Positions 6,286 through 13,982 of a DNA stretch of 18,861 bases are shown here, in pieces. Below the pieces are notes generated by a model. The model worked only from the letters and a program-made list of their open reading frames with translations. It ran no database searches and had not been told where the DNA came from. The number at the start of each line of letters is the position of its first letter. Within the stretch, counting starts at the first letter, position 1. The position numbers and the translations under genes are program-made. Source of the DNA: an uncultured Lachnospiraceae bacterium (GTDB lineage Bacteria > Bacillota > Clostridia > Lachnospirales > Lachnospiraceae); contig CADBTO010000061.1 of the NCBI GenBank assembly GCA_902797565.1, positions 1 through 18,861 on the forward strand, written 5' to 3'.

Positions 6286-6306
6286 GTCACGAATCCTGTC
6301 ACGAAT
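6286..6306 (+). repeat. Tandem GTCACGAAT repeats sharing an 11-mer with the tRNA T arm
   Basis: GTCACGAAT at 6286-6294 and 6298-6306 (12-base period). The 11-mer CGAATCCTGTC at 6290-6300 is identical to 6185-6195 in the T arm of the neighbouring tRNA. It could be a remnant of an integration site or chance; no integrase gene is present in the window. Confidence 0.4.
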
Positions 6307-6324
6307 TTTCGGGATTGTCTTTTT

Positions 6325-6768
6325 TTGCAGTTAGGTAAGCATTCTGACAGTTCTGCCGAAACAGATATCACTCTTCGTCAGGCAACAGAGCTTGGCGATT
6401 TCCTTGAAAACAATAAAGAAAACATGATCCGTGAAAGCTTTGCGGATCATTTGGAAAAGCTGCGTATCAAGAAAGGCATACGGAAAGCAGACATAATCAG
6501 GTATTCCGGTCTGGACAATTCGTATGTTTATCAGATATTCCGGGGAGAAAAACATCCTGCAAGGGACACGCTCATCTGTCTTGCTTTCGGACTGAAGCTG
6601 GATGAAGAAGATAGCCAGCAGATGTTGAAAATAGGGGGATACAGTGAACTTTATCCAAGACTGGAACGGGATGCAGTCATCTTATTTGCCATACAACGGG
6701 GCATGAGCCTGAATGAAACAGATAAACTGTTGTTCGACAACGGTCACCACACCCTGCTGGAATCGTGA
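6325..6768 (+). CDS. Helix-turn-helix DNA-binding protein, start uncertain (possible 5' remnant)
   Basis: The recognisable protein runs from about TDITLRQATELGDFLENN to GHHTLLES. It contains a helix-turn-helix with ADIIRYSGLDNSYVYQIF and GEKHPARDTLICLAFGL, followed by ERDAVILFAIQRGMSLNE. This matches a small HTH regulator type of Clostridia (about 130-145 residues), some of which sit beside protein kinase genes. The start is not clear. The only in-frame candidate covering the conserved N-terminus is TTG at 6325 with a poor GGGA site; the first ATG (6424) would delete part of the conserved region. Upstream the frame runs into the tRNA, so the original start may have been lost. A terminator-like hairpin follows. 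Function as a regulator is inferred from the fold. Confidence 0.6.
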   Translation: MQLGKHSDSSAETDITLRQATELGDFLENNKENMIRESFADHLEKLRIKKGIRKADIIRYSGLDNSYVYQIFRGEKHPARDTLICLAFGLKLDEEDSQQMLKIGGYSELYPRLERDAVILFAIQRGMSLNETDKLLFDNGHHTLLES

Positions 6769-6778
6769 TAACACATCT

Positions 6779-6813
6779 GAAAAAAGTGAAATTACGGATA
6801 TTTCGTTTTTTCA
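6779..6813 (+). terminator. Likely terminator after the HTH gene
   Basis: An A-rich arm (GAAAAAAA, then TGAAAT) pairs with ATTTCG and TTTTTTC around a 7-base loop, with one bulge. It begins 10 bases after the stop and ends in T6. The stem is AT-rich, so strength is uncertain. Confidence 0.55.
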
Positions 6814-6945
6814 TACTGCTACCATAAGAATATATATTCATGCACTCCAGTCGTGCGATGTTTTATGAATGAATTGAAAAACATATAGAAATCTGCGCAT
6901 GAGGATGCTATACTATAGGTAAATAATATCGGGAGGAAACTTGAC

Positions 6946-7851
6946 ATGGGTTTATTGCCAACGGATGCGGATATACTTCCGCCTTCAGATGACCGGATAT
7001 TCAAGCTGATACTGGCTTCTCCTGATGGGAAGCCTGCACTTTTGGATCTCGTGTCAGCTCTGCTGGGCAGGAAGGTAACGGATGTAGTGGTACGGAACAG
7101 TGAGATTCCGCCAGAGGATACGCAGGAGAAAGCGGAACGGCTGGACATAAACTGCGGCGTGGATGACGGCTCACAGGCAGATATTGAGATGCCCTAAAGG
7201 ACTAGCTTCGCGTCGCAGGCAAGCAGGATCGAGGAAGACAACGACAGCACGGACAACGGCTTCCAGAATATCAAAGGGAAGGGCATATACTACCTCTGCG
7301 ACCTGCACTCGTCCCAGCCGTCAAAGGGCATCCGACGTTATGACAGGCTTGCGAGGACATATCAGGTGACTTTCTGTTCCTATACCGTGTTCCCGGAGAG
7401 ACCAGGTTTTCTTAATACATTCTCCCTCCGCCATGACGATGACAATGGACTGCTCTCTGATGCTATTCACATGATATTCGTGGAATTATCCAAGCTGCAG
7501 GAGATCGTAAAGAAGCCTGTTGCAGATATGACAGATTTAGAGAAGTGGGCGATTTTCTTCCGGTATGCTGATATACCGAGATACCGGGACAGGGTGAATG
7601 AAATCATTGAATCAAAGGAGGCGATGCAGATGGCAGGAAATCTTCTAATGAGCGTCAGCCAGGACGAAAGAGAGCGGGCTGTATTCCGCAGCCGCCGGAT
7701 GTATCAAACAGATATGCAGTCGAACTGGAATACCGCTTTTGATAATGGTAAGAAAGAAGTAGCCAAGAACCTCATAGCAATGGGAATGACTGACAAGCAG
7801 GTTGTTCAAGCGACCGGACTTACTTACGATGAAATAATAAAAATGAAGTAA
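6946..7851 (+). pseudogene. Rpn / PD-(D/E)XK nuclease-family 'transposase', interrupted by an in-frame stop
   Basis: The start is good: ATG 6946 with GGGAGG nine bases upstream. Residues 1-82 contain the N-terminal part of the PD-(D/E)XK nuclease family (LPPSDDRIFKLILASPDGKP, RLDIN, QADIEM). A TAA at 7195 then stops translation. The same frame continues to 7851 with the rest of the family: NIKGKGIYYLCDLHSSQPSK, GIRRYDRLARTYQVTFCSYT, FNTFSLRHD-like and TDLEKWAIFFRYAD, then a C-terminal MTDKQVVQATGLTYDEIIKM typical of Rpn proteins. Compared with the DIEMQ motif I expect, 24 extra bases (7192-7215, including the TAA) sit between Met82 and the Gln of the active site, keeping the frame. These proteins are linked to recombination. 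This copy is probably inactive. Confidence 0.8.
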
Positions 7852-8020
7852 CCGGATAAGATGATTTTGCAAGTAACCGAAAAACAGCACAGATAGGCAC
7901 ATGAAAGAAGCCAGCAAACATACAGGTCTGGGCGGAAGAATAATAGCTTCTGAAAATCCGTCGAATCGATATTATCGAACAATCCAACAAAAAGCCCCAA
8001 AAAAGTCATGCAATTTCTGC
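7852..8020. other. Intergenic stretch before the 617-aa kinase-like gene
   Basis: I see no gene, hairpin or terminator here. The next promoter begins at 8021. Confidence 0.5.
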
Positions 8021-8050
8021 TTGCAATCCCACATATTTTTACGATACAAT
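8021..8050 (+). promoter_or_regulatory. Promoter of the 617-aa kinase-like gene
   Basis: TTGCAA (8021-8026), 18-base spacer, TACAAT (8045-8050). It lies 35 bases before the start codon and is followed by AAGGAGG (8073-8079), six bases from the ATG. Confidence 0.65.
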
Positions 8051-8085
8051 GGGCATAGAAAATCCAGACAGGAAGGAGGCCACCT

Positions 8086-9939
8086 ATGCCCAGATTCGAC
8101 GAAATCAACACACTGTCACAGTACGATGATCAGGAAACCACTGCGGACACCGGCGAAATGCAGCAGCTCGAACAGGAACAGGAATCCAGGATGGATGACT
8201 CGCTTCTGGAAACGGATACGGAAACAATGCAGGTCATGCAATCCATCCTTTCCAGCCAGCGCAGCTTCCTCTTTTTCAAGCTTAAAGACAGCGGAGAGAT
8301 GGACCAGGTCAAGTCAGCCATCCGAAGACAGATGGATATTCTGCAGGCACCAATCCAATTTGAAACATCTGGCAAAATAAAAAAAGAAAGCCTGCAATAT
8401 GTGCTGCAAAGCTATGATACACTGACAGGTGCATGCCAGAATTATATCGACCATATCAACGCCAAACAGGGCGCGCAGAAAAAACAGGGCATGGAACGGC
8501 TGCGGCTTGTGACGCGCCTGCGTTCTATGATGCGCAATGAGCGGGCGGCCTTTGCCTATGCAGCGGAAAATTTCGCAGGGGGCAGCGGCTTGACGCCGGG
8601 AAGCCACTGGAATGACGTCCTGTACATGGCTCGGGCACGGAAGATTTCTTCTTCAGACGTGGAAGAAGTCGGAGCAGGTTCTTCGGTTGTCTACAAAGTG
8701 AAAAACAACGACGGAACGTTCTCTTATATGAAAGCAGAAGAATCTCTGGGCGGAGACGATTTCGACAGCTTCTTAGCAGACTATGAAGGTATGTCGGACG
8801 GCTTTGGGCAGGCCCTGGCGGCAGCGCTGCGCAAGGTGCACCGTGTACAGCCGCTGCCGAAAGAATTCTGGAATTACCTGAAAGAAGATATCAGAGGCAA
8901 AATTGACAGCTTCAAAGAGCCCCATACACTTCTGGAAAACATGGTACAAGGTTTGCATAATCTCAATGTCAACGCTCCGGACGAAGTACGTGAGCGTGGA
9001 AGAGCCGCGGGGGCGGCGCTTGCGGACGTGCTGGCATCAATGCAGGCACCGCAGGGCGTTGATGGAGACCTGATCAAGGCAGACCTTTTGAGATTCATCG
9101 GGAAAAGACACGTGCTGCAGGATCAAGCAAGGAAAAATGCAAAGATCCGCGGGGACGCCGTGATTTCCAACCGGAACGTTTCTACAAGCAGGCTGGCACG
9201 TGACCTGGGAACGGAAGACATTGTTGCGAAATCCGAAACCGCAGTGTATGAGAAAGATGGGAAACTGACACGCTTCAATGTCATGCAGGGAGCCAAAGGC
9301 ATAGACATGGCTACTGTAATCAATCAGGCAGACGCACAGAAAAAACGCATCGAGTACACCCCCGCGGCATTGAACCAGATCATCAAAATGCACATCATGG
9401 ATCTGATTGCCGGACAGACCGACCGAAACATGGGTAATTATTTCGTGACGACGGAGGAAAATCCGCAAGAAGGCGTCGTCCGTATTACAGGTATCTCGAT
9501 GATCGACAACGACCTTGCTTTCGGAGAAATATCCGGGAACGATTTGGATTCGCAAATGGGGGATTTACTGATACCGATCTTGACAAAAGAAGGAAATTAT
9601 TCGCTGCCGTTTGTGGAAGAAGAATTCTGGGAAACATTGAAGGCCTATACCCCGGAGCAGGCGGGACTTTCACAGGCAGACCTGCGCTCCCAGAGCGAAA
9701 TACAGGCGCTGGGGGATCGCATCCTCCATGTCAAGGCGCAAATCCAGGCTGGAATCGATGAAGGACGGATTCTGGTGATCAAGAAAAAAGAGCTGGAAGA
9801 GAAGGCTGCAAGCGCATCGCAGCATATGATCGAAGCAAACGAACTGGCGGGAAAGAGCAGAAAAGGCTGGTATAATGACATTGGTGTATACAGATTCAAA
9901 GGTTATTCCTATATCAACCAAAAATACCTGCCGAAATAA
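8086..9939 (+). CDS. Atypical kinase-like protein (HipA/PI3K/Fam20-type motifs), function unknown
   Basis: 617 residues, cytoplasmic by composition: no signal or membrane helix. The first ~190 residues are helical and acidic without a recognised domain. A kinase-like core follows: a glycine-rich turn and strand (VGAGSSVVYKV, from about 194), a candidate ATP-binding lysine in YMKAEE (Lys216), a catalytic-loop-like HIMDLIAGQTDRNMGNYFV (436-454, Asp446, Asn451), and a metal-binding-like MIDNDLAFG (472-480, Asp474/Asp476). This order and spacing fit the wider HipA / PI3-PI4 kinase / Fam20C group (DRxxxN ... IDxxxxFG), though the family is not one I recognise. The C-terminal ~130 residues are helical. 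The start has an ideal ribosome site. It is a single-gene unit, convergent with the MscS-GNAT-AarF operon. It could be a protein or small-molecule kinase, or a pseudokinase. Confidence 0.7.
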   Translation: MPRFDEINTLSQYDDQETTADTGEMQQLEQEQESRMDDSLLETDTETMQVMQSILSSQRSFLFFKLKDSGEMDQVKSAIRRQMDILQAPIQFETSGKIKKESLQYVLQSYDTLTGACQNYIDHINAKQGAQKKQGMERLRLVTRLRSMMRNERAAFAYAAENFAGGSGLTPGSHWNDVLYMARARKISSSDVEEVGAGSSVVYKVKNNDGTFSYMKAEESLGGDDFDSFLADYEGMSDGFGQALAAALRKVHRVQPLPKEFWNYLKEDIRGKIDSFKEPHTLLENMVQGLHNLNVNAPDEVRERGRAAGAALADVLASMQAPQGVDGDLIKADLLRFIGKRHVLQDQARKNAKIRGDAVISNRNVSTSRLARDLGTEDIVAKSETAVYEKDGKLTRFNVMQGAKGIDMATVINQADAQKKRIEYTPAALNQIIKMHIMDLIAGQTDRNMGNYFVTTEENPQEGVVRITGISMIDNDLAFGEISGNDLDSQMGDLLIPILTKEGNYSLPFVEEEFWETLKAYTPEQAGLSQADLRSQSEIQALGDRILHVKAQIQAGIDEGRILVIKKKELEEKAASASQHMIEANELAGKSRKGWYNDIGVYRFKGYSYINQKYLPK

Positions 9940-9970
9940 TACGCACCCCGTTGCACAACACGAAACAACA

Positions 9971-9994
9971 CGAAGCAGCCTTATGGCTGCTTCG
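9971..9994. terminator. Convergent hairpin terminator, overlapping the end of the MscS-like gene
   Basis: A perfect 10-bp stem (CGAAGCAGCC, 9971-9980, with 9985-9994) and a 4-base loop. It includes the stop codon and last codons of the minus-strand gene. There is no strong T-run on either side (TGTTGTTT on the minus strand), so efficiency is uncertain. It lies between two convergent genes. Confidence 0.6.
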
Positions 9995-12926
9995 CTTCAT
10001 GTACAACAATCTGTGTATACGGGATCTTGATGCCATACCGGTCAAACATCACCTTCATATCCCTGTAAAACTGCCGCATTGCGGGGCCTCGCCGCGCGGC
10101 ATTCGTAAAGCAATAGATTCTTATCTCCATCGCACTGTCCGCAAATCGATCAATGCCCTGATACCTGGCCCTGGTGATCAGGGGATTCTTTTCCACAATC
10201 AAAGGCAGTTCCTCTTCCAGGATCTGCTCCAGTCTGTCAATATCTGTGTCAATCGCAATCGGGATATTCGCCCGCATATATGCCATCTGCCCATCCGTTA
10301 CCGCCACATCACGCAGCGAGGAATTGTTGAAGATCATCGTATCCGAGAAAAACTCCACCTTCGTGGTCCGGATGCCGATCTCCCGCACCATGCCAATCCA
10401 GCTTCCCACCTTAATCCAGTCCCCCACCTTGAAGGAACCCTCAAAGATAATGAAAAACCCGGCAATAATGTCGTTGACCAGATCCTTTGCGCCAATCCCG
10501 ACCATCAGCGACAGGATGCCCGCCGAAGCCAGCAGCGTCTTCGTATCCACGCCAAACTGCGCCAGGCCATAATATGCAAAGATAATGACACAGGCATATT
10601 TGATGACATTTTTCGTAAGCAGGCAGATCGTTTCCACCCGCATGCTCGACATCCGCGCAATGTAGTACAGAAGCCGGTTCAGCACCACCACCACCACGTA
10701 CATCCCGCAGATCAGGAAGACGCAGGACGAGAACGCGAAAATATTGATGCCCTTCTGCCAGTTCCCTCCAACGACATATGCAATCGCACTGAAGTTATCC
10801 GTTTCAACCACGCCGCTGAGCCGGTCTGAAAGCACGGGCACCAGCACCAGAAAGCAGAACAGGAACAGGATCCGGTACAGGATGGATTTGAGCCGCATTT
10901 CCGGGCTCTGTTCCTCCACAGGGATCCGCGTCATATTCCATCTGGCATCAAAACGCTTCTTCTCAGGCATTTTGAACCATCCGGCCAGCATGTCCCTGAA
11001 CCCCTGAAACGCACTCTGCTTCGGCAGCTTCTCATGACCGGTGCTTCCCGCGCCGCCAGGCATCCCTGCCGCCGCCGGATTTCTCGCACTGCCATCCTGT
11101 CCTAATACTGTCATCATCCCGTTCGCCGCCGTCGGAGCTACCGCCGCTGCCGGGTCCCCAGCCACAGCCGAAGCCACCGCCACTTCCGGGTTTCCAGCCG
11201 CTGCCGCCGCTGCCGGATTCTGCAAAGACGCAGCTGTCACGATATTTGCCGTAAACGCCTCCTCCGCGTCCTCTTCTTCTTCTCCTTTCTCATCCACGAA
11301 ATACTTCTTCAACCTTGGATTCGAAATCAGGCGCAGGATCCCGAACGCCGCAAGCGTGTACAGGAACAGGTATACGGACATTGAAAACTCCCCGCCTGCA
11401 GTAACGCCGGAAACAAGCGGTACCAGATAATAATCCTTTGTCTCGCTGGCCCCTGCGTAGTAGGTCTTCCCGTTAATCCACAGGTATCCACTGAAGTTGT
11501 CCCGGATATCTTCTTCCGAAATGCCGATGTCCGAAACCTTCTGCCCCGCATAGCCAATGCCCGTGGTAGACACAATGGACATATCCGTTTTGTCCACAGC
11601 GATCGCATGTTCCGGCAGGCCAATCACCAGATTTTCCAACACGTTTTCCACATCCAGCCGCGCTGTCAGCCTCTGTCTCAGGGACGGATCCACGCCAATC
11701 TGGACGAACCCGTCACAGAGATCGTTTTCATCACGCAGGGACACGCCGATATACTGCATTTCATCGCCCATAACTTCGTTTTTCATCGGGCTTTGAATGA
11801 TATGGTCTGCCCCGTCCAGAAGTGCACGGAAGGCATAGGACTGGTCATCCGGATCCTTGCTGATGACAAAGTGGTCGTATGGCGCATTCGTAACAATGAC
11901 GCGCCCCTTCTTGTCAAACACGTAGATATGCTCTACGCCCAGATACTTTGCGTACTTGGCAAGATCCGTCCGGCTCAGCTTCGCCTTTCCCTTCTCTTTC
12001 ACGATCCCGGCAGCCATCCGGCACTGCAGCAGATACTGCTCATCCAGCCACGCATCAATCTTCTGTTTTTCTGTGCCATACTGTTCTAATGTGTTCACGG
12101 CCGCCTGCGCATGTTTGCTCATCGTCTTCAGGTCGTAGGTCACATTTTTCAGCCGCTGGTAATACAGGGACAGGGAAAACATCGCCACGGGAAGGGCCAG
12201 TGCAAGCCCCGTGAACCGGACCATCGCCTCCTTCCTGTCGCCGCGCCCCTTTTTGAAGTAAAAACCCGTATACCGGAAAAACATCCACGCCAGGATCAGG
12301 TAAACCACCAGCGCAAACCCGGACAAAACAAAGGTTTCCGAAATATACTCCAAAACCGGGATACCGCAGATGATATAGGCATCATCATAAGACAACACAC
12401 AGCCATATACCGCTTCTTTAATCAGCCGTAACGGTTCCTCGCGGTAATCTCCATTTGCCATAATCAGACTGCATTCCACATCCAGGCTCTCTTCGGTCGC
12501 ATCCGCGGGAATCTTCGAAATTTCAATCGGCGTAAAGGTCTTGTGCACGCGCAGGTCGCTCTGTTTAACAACCCGTACATTCCCCCCATAACCAATGCAG
12601 ATGCCGGAAAGATTCTTTTCCCAGGAAATATTCCTGTCGATCACATCCTCAATATCGGTTTCATCCTTGGAAAGGGATACGCCGCTTTTTTCTGCCGCCT
12701 GCTGCCTGCTCTCTTTCATCTCCTCATAGGTATCCCTGAGAACCTGCTCGTTTTCCAAAAGCCGCGGCAGCGATGCCGAAGCCTGTATGATCGCACGTTT
12801 GATCTGCGGCGTGAGGTTCTGGTCCACAATGACATCGAACTTCTGAAAGCAAGTGATGAATAAAATGATCGATGTCACCAGAATAAACAAAAGCTGCAGC
12901 GTTTTTACATGTTTTTCTGTCTTCAC
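9981..12926 (-). CDS. MscS-family mechanosensitive channel fused to extracellular sensor regions
   Basis: 981 residues. Membrane segments at about 10-27, 197-222, 235-255 and 513-535 enclose two external regions, 28-196 and 256-510. The second looks like a dCache-type sensor (HIYVFDKKGRVIVTNAPYDH, IGVSLRDENDLCDGFVQIGV). A cytoplasmic linker follows with a long Ala/Pro/Gly-rich stretch at about 555-630. The C-terminal third is a normal MscS unit with membrane helices at about 678-700, 722-750 and 758-782, the pore helix LASAGILSLMVGIGAKDLVN (about 795-814), then the beta domain (KVGDWIKVGSWIGMVREIGI) and alpha-beta end. It probably opens on membrane tension, with the sensor modulating it. The start is GTG at 12926 (GGGAGG five bases upstream), overlapping the TGA of the GNAT-like gene by 4 bases; they are likely translationally coupled. 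Last gene of the operon. Confidence 0.88.
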   Translation of the reverse strand: MKTEKHVKTLQLLFILVTSIILFITCFQKFDVIVDQNLTPQIKRAIIQASASLPRLLENEQVLRDTYEEMKESRQQAAEKSGVSLSKDETDIEDVIDRNISWEKNLSGICIGYGGNVRVVKQSDLRVHKTFTPIEISKIPADATEESLDVECSLIMANGDYREEPLRLIKEAVYGCVLSYDDAYIICGIPVLEYISETFVLSGFALVVYLILAWMFFRYTGFYFKKGRGDRKEAMVRFTGLALALPVAMFSLSLYYQRLKNVTYDLKTMSKHAQAAVNTLEQYGTEKQKIDAWLDEQYLLQCRMAAGIVKEKGKAKLSRTDLAKYAKYLGVEHIYVFDKKGRVIVTNAPYDHFVISKDPDDQSYAFRALLDGADHIIQSPMKNEVMGDEMQYIGVSLRDENDLCDGFVQIGVDPSLRQRLTARLDVENVLENLVIGLPEHAIAVDKTDMSIVSTTGIGYAGQKVSDIGISEEDIRDNFSGYLWINGKTYYAGASETKDYYLVPLVSGVTAGGEFSMSVYLFLYTLAAFGILRLISNPRLKKYFVDEKGEEEEDAEEAFTANIVTAASLQNPAAAAAAGNPEVAVASAVAGDPAAAVAPTAANGMMTVLGQDGSARNPAAAGMPGGAGSTGHEKLPKQSAFQGFRDMLAGWFKMPEKKRFDARWNMTRIPVEEQSPEMRLKSILYRILFLFCFLVLVPVLSDRLSGVVETDNFSAIAYVVGGNWQKGINIFAFSSCVFLICGMYVVVVVLNRLLYYIARMSSMRVETICLLTKNVIKYACVIIFAYYGLAQFGVDTKTLLASAGILSLMVGIGAKDLVNDIIAGFFIIFEGSFKVGDWIKVGSWIGMVREIGIRTTKVEFFSDTMIFNNSSLRDVAVTDGQMAYMRANIPIAIDTDIDRLEQILEEELPLIVEKNPLITRARYQGIDRFADSAMEIRIYCFTNAARRGPAMRQFYRDMKVMFDRYGIKIPYTQIVVHEAKQP

Positions 12927-13894
12927 CCCATCCTCCCCCTATGCCACGCCATCTTCCATCCAATATTCCCCTGCATCGGGAACCGGGCAATCTCCCGCTT
13001 CCATTCGTTTCTCCGGGACACATCCGACTCCTCCTGGATTTCCAGCAGCGCACTTCCATCCAAAACACCGCCATCCGGAATGTTCCCGCCATCATCCAAG
13101 GCCGCGCCATCCGCCAGTTCCCGCACCGCATGCAGCGCAGCGCCTGCTGTCTGCATCGTGCCTTCCAGCAAACTTTCCAAAAGCTCCCGAACAGATTCTT
13201 CCGTAACCAGCGCAGATACCTCCCGATACTTCCCCGCCGCATCTTCGGCTGCCAGCTTCCGGAGAAATCCCTGCATGACTGCCGCAGTATAGATGCCCCC
13301 CTTCTTTTCCCGCGATGCCAGAAAGTCAATATGCACCCGCCCCCGTCTTCCGGCATCTTCCGTACAAAACATCAAAGACTGCGGCTTCTTGTTCGCATCC
13401 AATGCCACTCCGCCGATCTCTTTCGAAAACCTCCGGATATCCTCTGCATCCATACAGACAGAAAGTTGGTGCAAAAACGCAAGCAGCGCATCCCGCTGGG
13501 CAACATCCAGTTCGCCCAGCGGCATGAACCGGACATGATGCAGTTCCCTTTTCACAAAGCCATGCACCTTCTCCGAAGCAAGGACATCTGCGGTTTTCAT
13601 CAACAGGATTTCCGTCTCCGTCCGAACTTCATAGCCCAAATGGCCCAAAAAAGTGTCCAGCCCCCGGATCTCTCCGGAAAAATCTGCTTCTATCCGGCGA
13701 ATCCCCCTGGCATACACCTCCTGCTCCGCTGCCTGGATCAGCCTGCGCCCTTTCCCTGTTTCTCTGCCCTCTGCCGAAACAAACAGGGACAGGATGCGTG
13801 CAATGTCCTTCTCTTGTATGAGCGTAATAGAACTTCCACCCTCTTCTTCAAGCCGAAGGACACCGTCCACATCTACTGTTCTGTAAACCTTCAT
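12923..13894 (-). CDS. Tandem GNAT-like protein
   Basis: 323 residues, no signal or membrane segment. Residues about 33-110 carry a GNAT acetyltransferase core: strand ILSLFVSAEGRETGKG with the acetyl-CoA loop (GRETGKGRRLIQAAEQE resembles the R/Q-x-x-G-x-G/A motif), then a helix, IRRIEADF, and LDTFLGHLGYEV. Residues about 125-260 look like a second, weaker GNAT fold (IGGVALDANKKPQSLMFC, VHIDFLAS, AAVMQGFLRKLAAE, YREVSALVTEESVRELLESL), lacking a clear acetyl-CoA loop. The C-terminal ~60 residues are low in complexity (Asp/Gly/Glu rich). ATG 13894 is chosen because it has AAAGG nine bases upstream and begins just before the fold; an upstream in-frame ATG only adds an unconserved leader. Its substrate is unknown. 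It lies 88 bases after the giant AarF-like gene and overlaps the MscS-like gene, so the three form an operon. Confidence 0.7.
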   Translation of the reverse strand: MKVYRTVDVDGVLRLEEEGGSSITLIQEKDIARILSLFVSAEGRETGKGRRLIQAAEQEVYARGIRRIEADFSGEIRGLDTFLGHLGYEVRTETEILLMKTADVLASEKVHGFVKRELHHVRFMPLGELDVAQRDALLAFLHQLSVCMDAEDIRRFSKEIGGVALDANKKPQSLMFCTEDAGRRGRVHIDFLASREKKGGIYTAAVMQGFLRKLAAEDAAGKYREVSALVTEESVRELLESLLEGTMQTAGAALHAVRELADGAALDDGGNIPDGGVLDGSALLEIQEESDVSRRNEWKREIARFPMQGNIGWKMAWHRGRMG

Positions 13895-13914
13895 CTTCTC
13901 CCGCCTTTCACTGT

Positions 13915-13940
13915 CGGCAGGCCGGCATGCCAGCCTGCCG
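13915..13940 (-). other. Strong intercistronic hairpin between giant kinase-like gene and GNAT-like gene
   Basis: CGGCAGGC (13915-13922) pairs perfectly with GCCTGCCG (13933-13940), with further inner pairing around GGCATGCC. No T-run follows, so it is not a standard terminator. It may set relative expression or protect mRNA ends within the operon. Confidence 0.6.
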
Positions 13941-13982
13941 GCGGATTCGCGTCCGTATGCCGCCGTTCCACAGAAGCAGACA

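Noticed and set aside
5944..6324. N-terminal extension of the HTH protein
   Set aside because: This part of the open frame reads through the tRNA and its terminator, so it is not protein coding.
7189..7218. Programmed readthrough or bypassing at the nuclease stop codon
   Set aside because: No matching take-off/landing codon, slippery heptamer or selenocysteine-type stop (it is TAA) is visible. A disabling insertion is simpler.
6203..9939. A complete tRNA-associated genomic island
   Set aside because: No integrase, clear second attachment site or mobilisation gene is present in the window; only weak hints remain.
9951..9974. Repeated CAACACGAA as a repeat array
   Set aside because: Only two copies, next to the convergent terminator hairpin; too short and too few for a CRISPR or other array.
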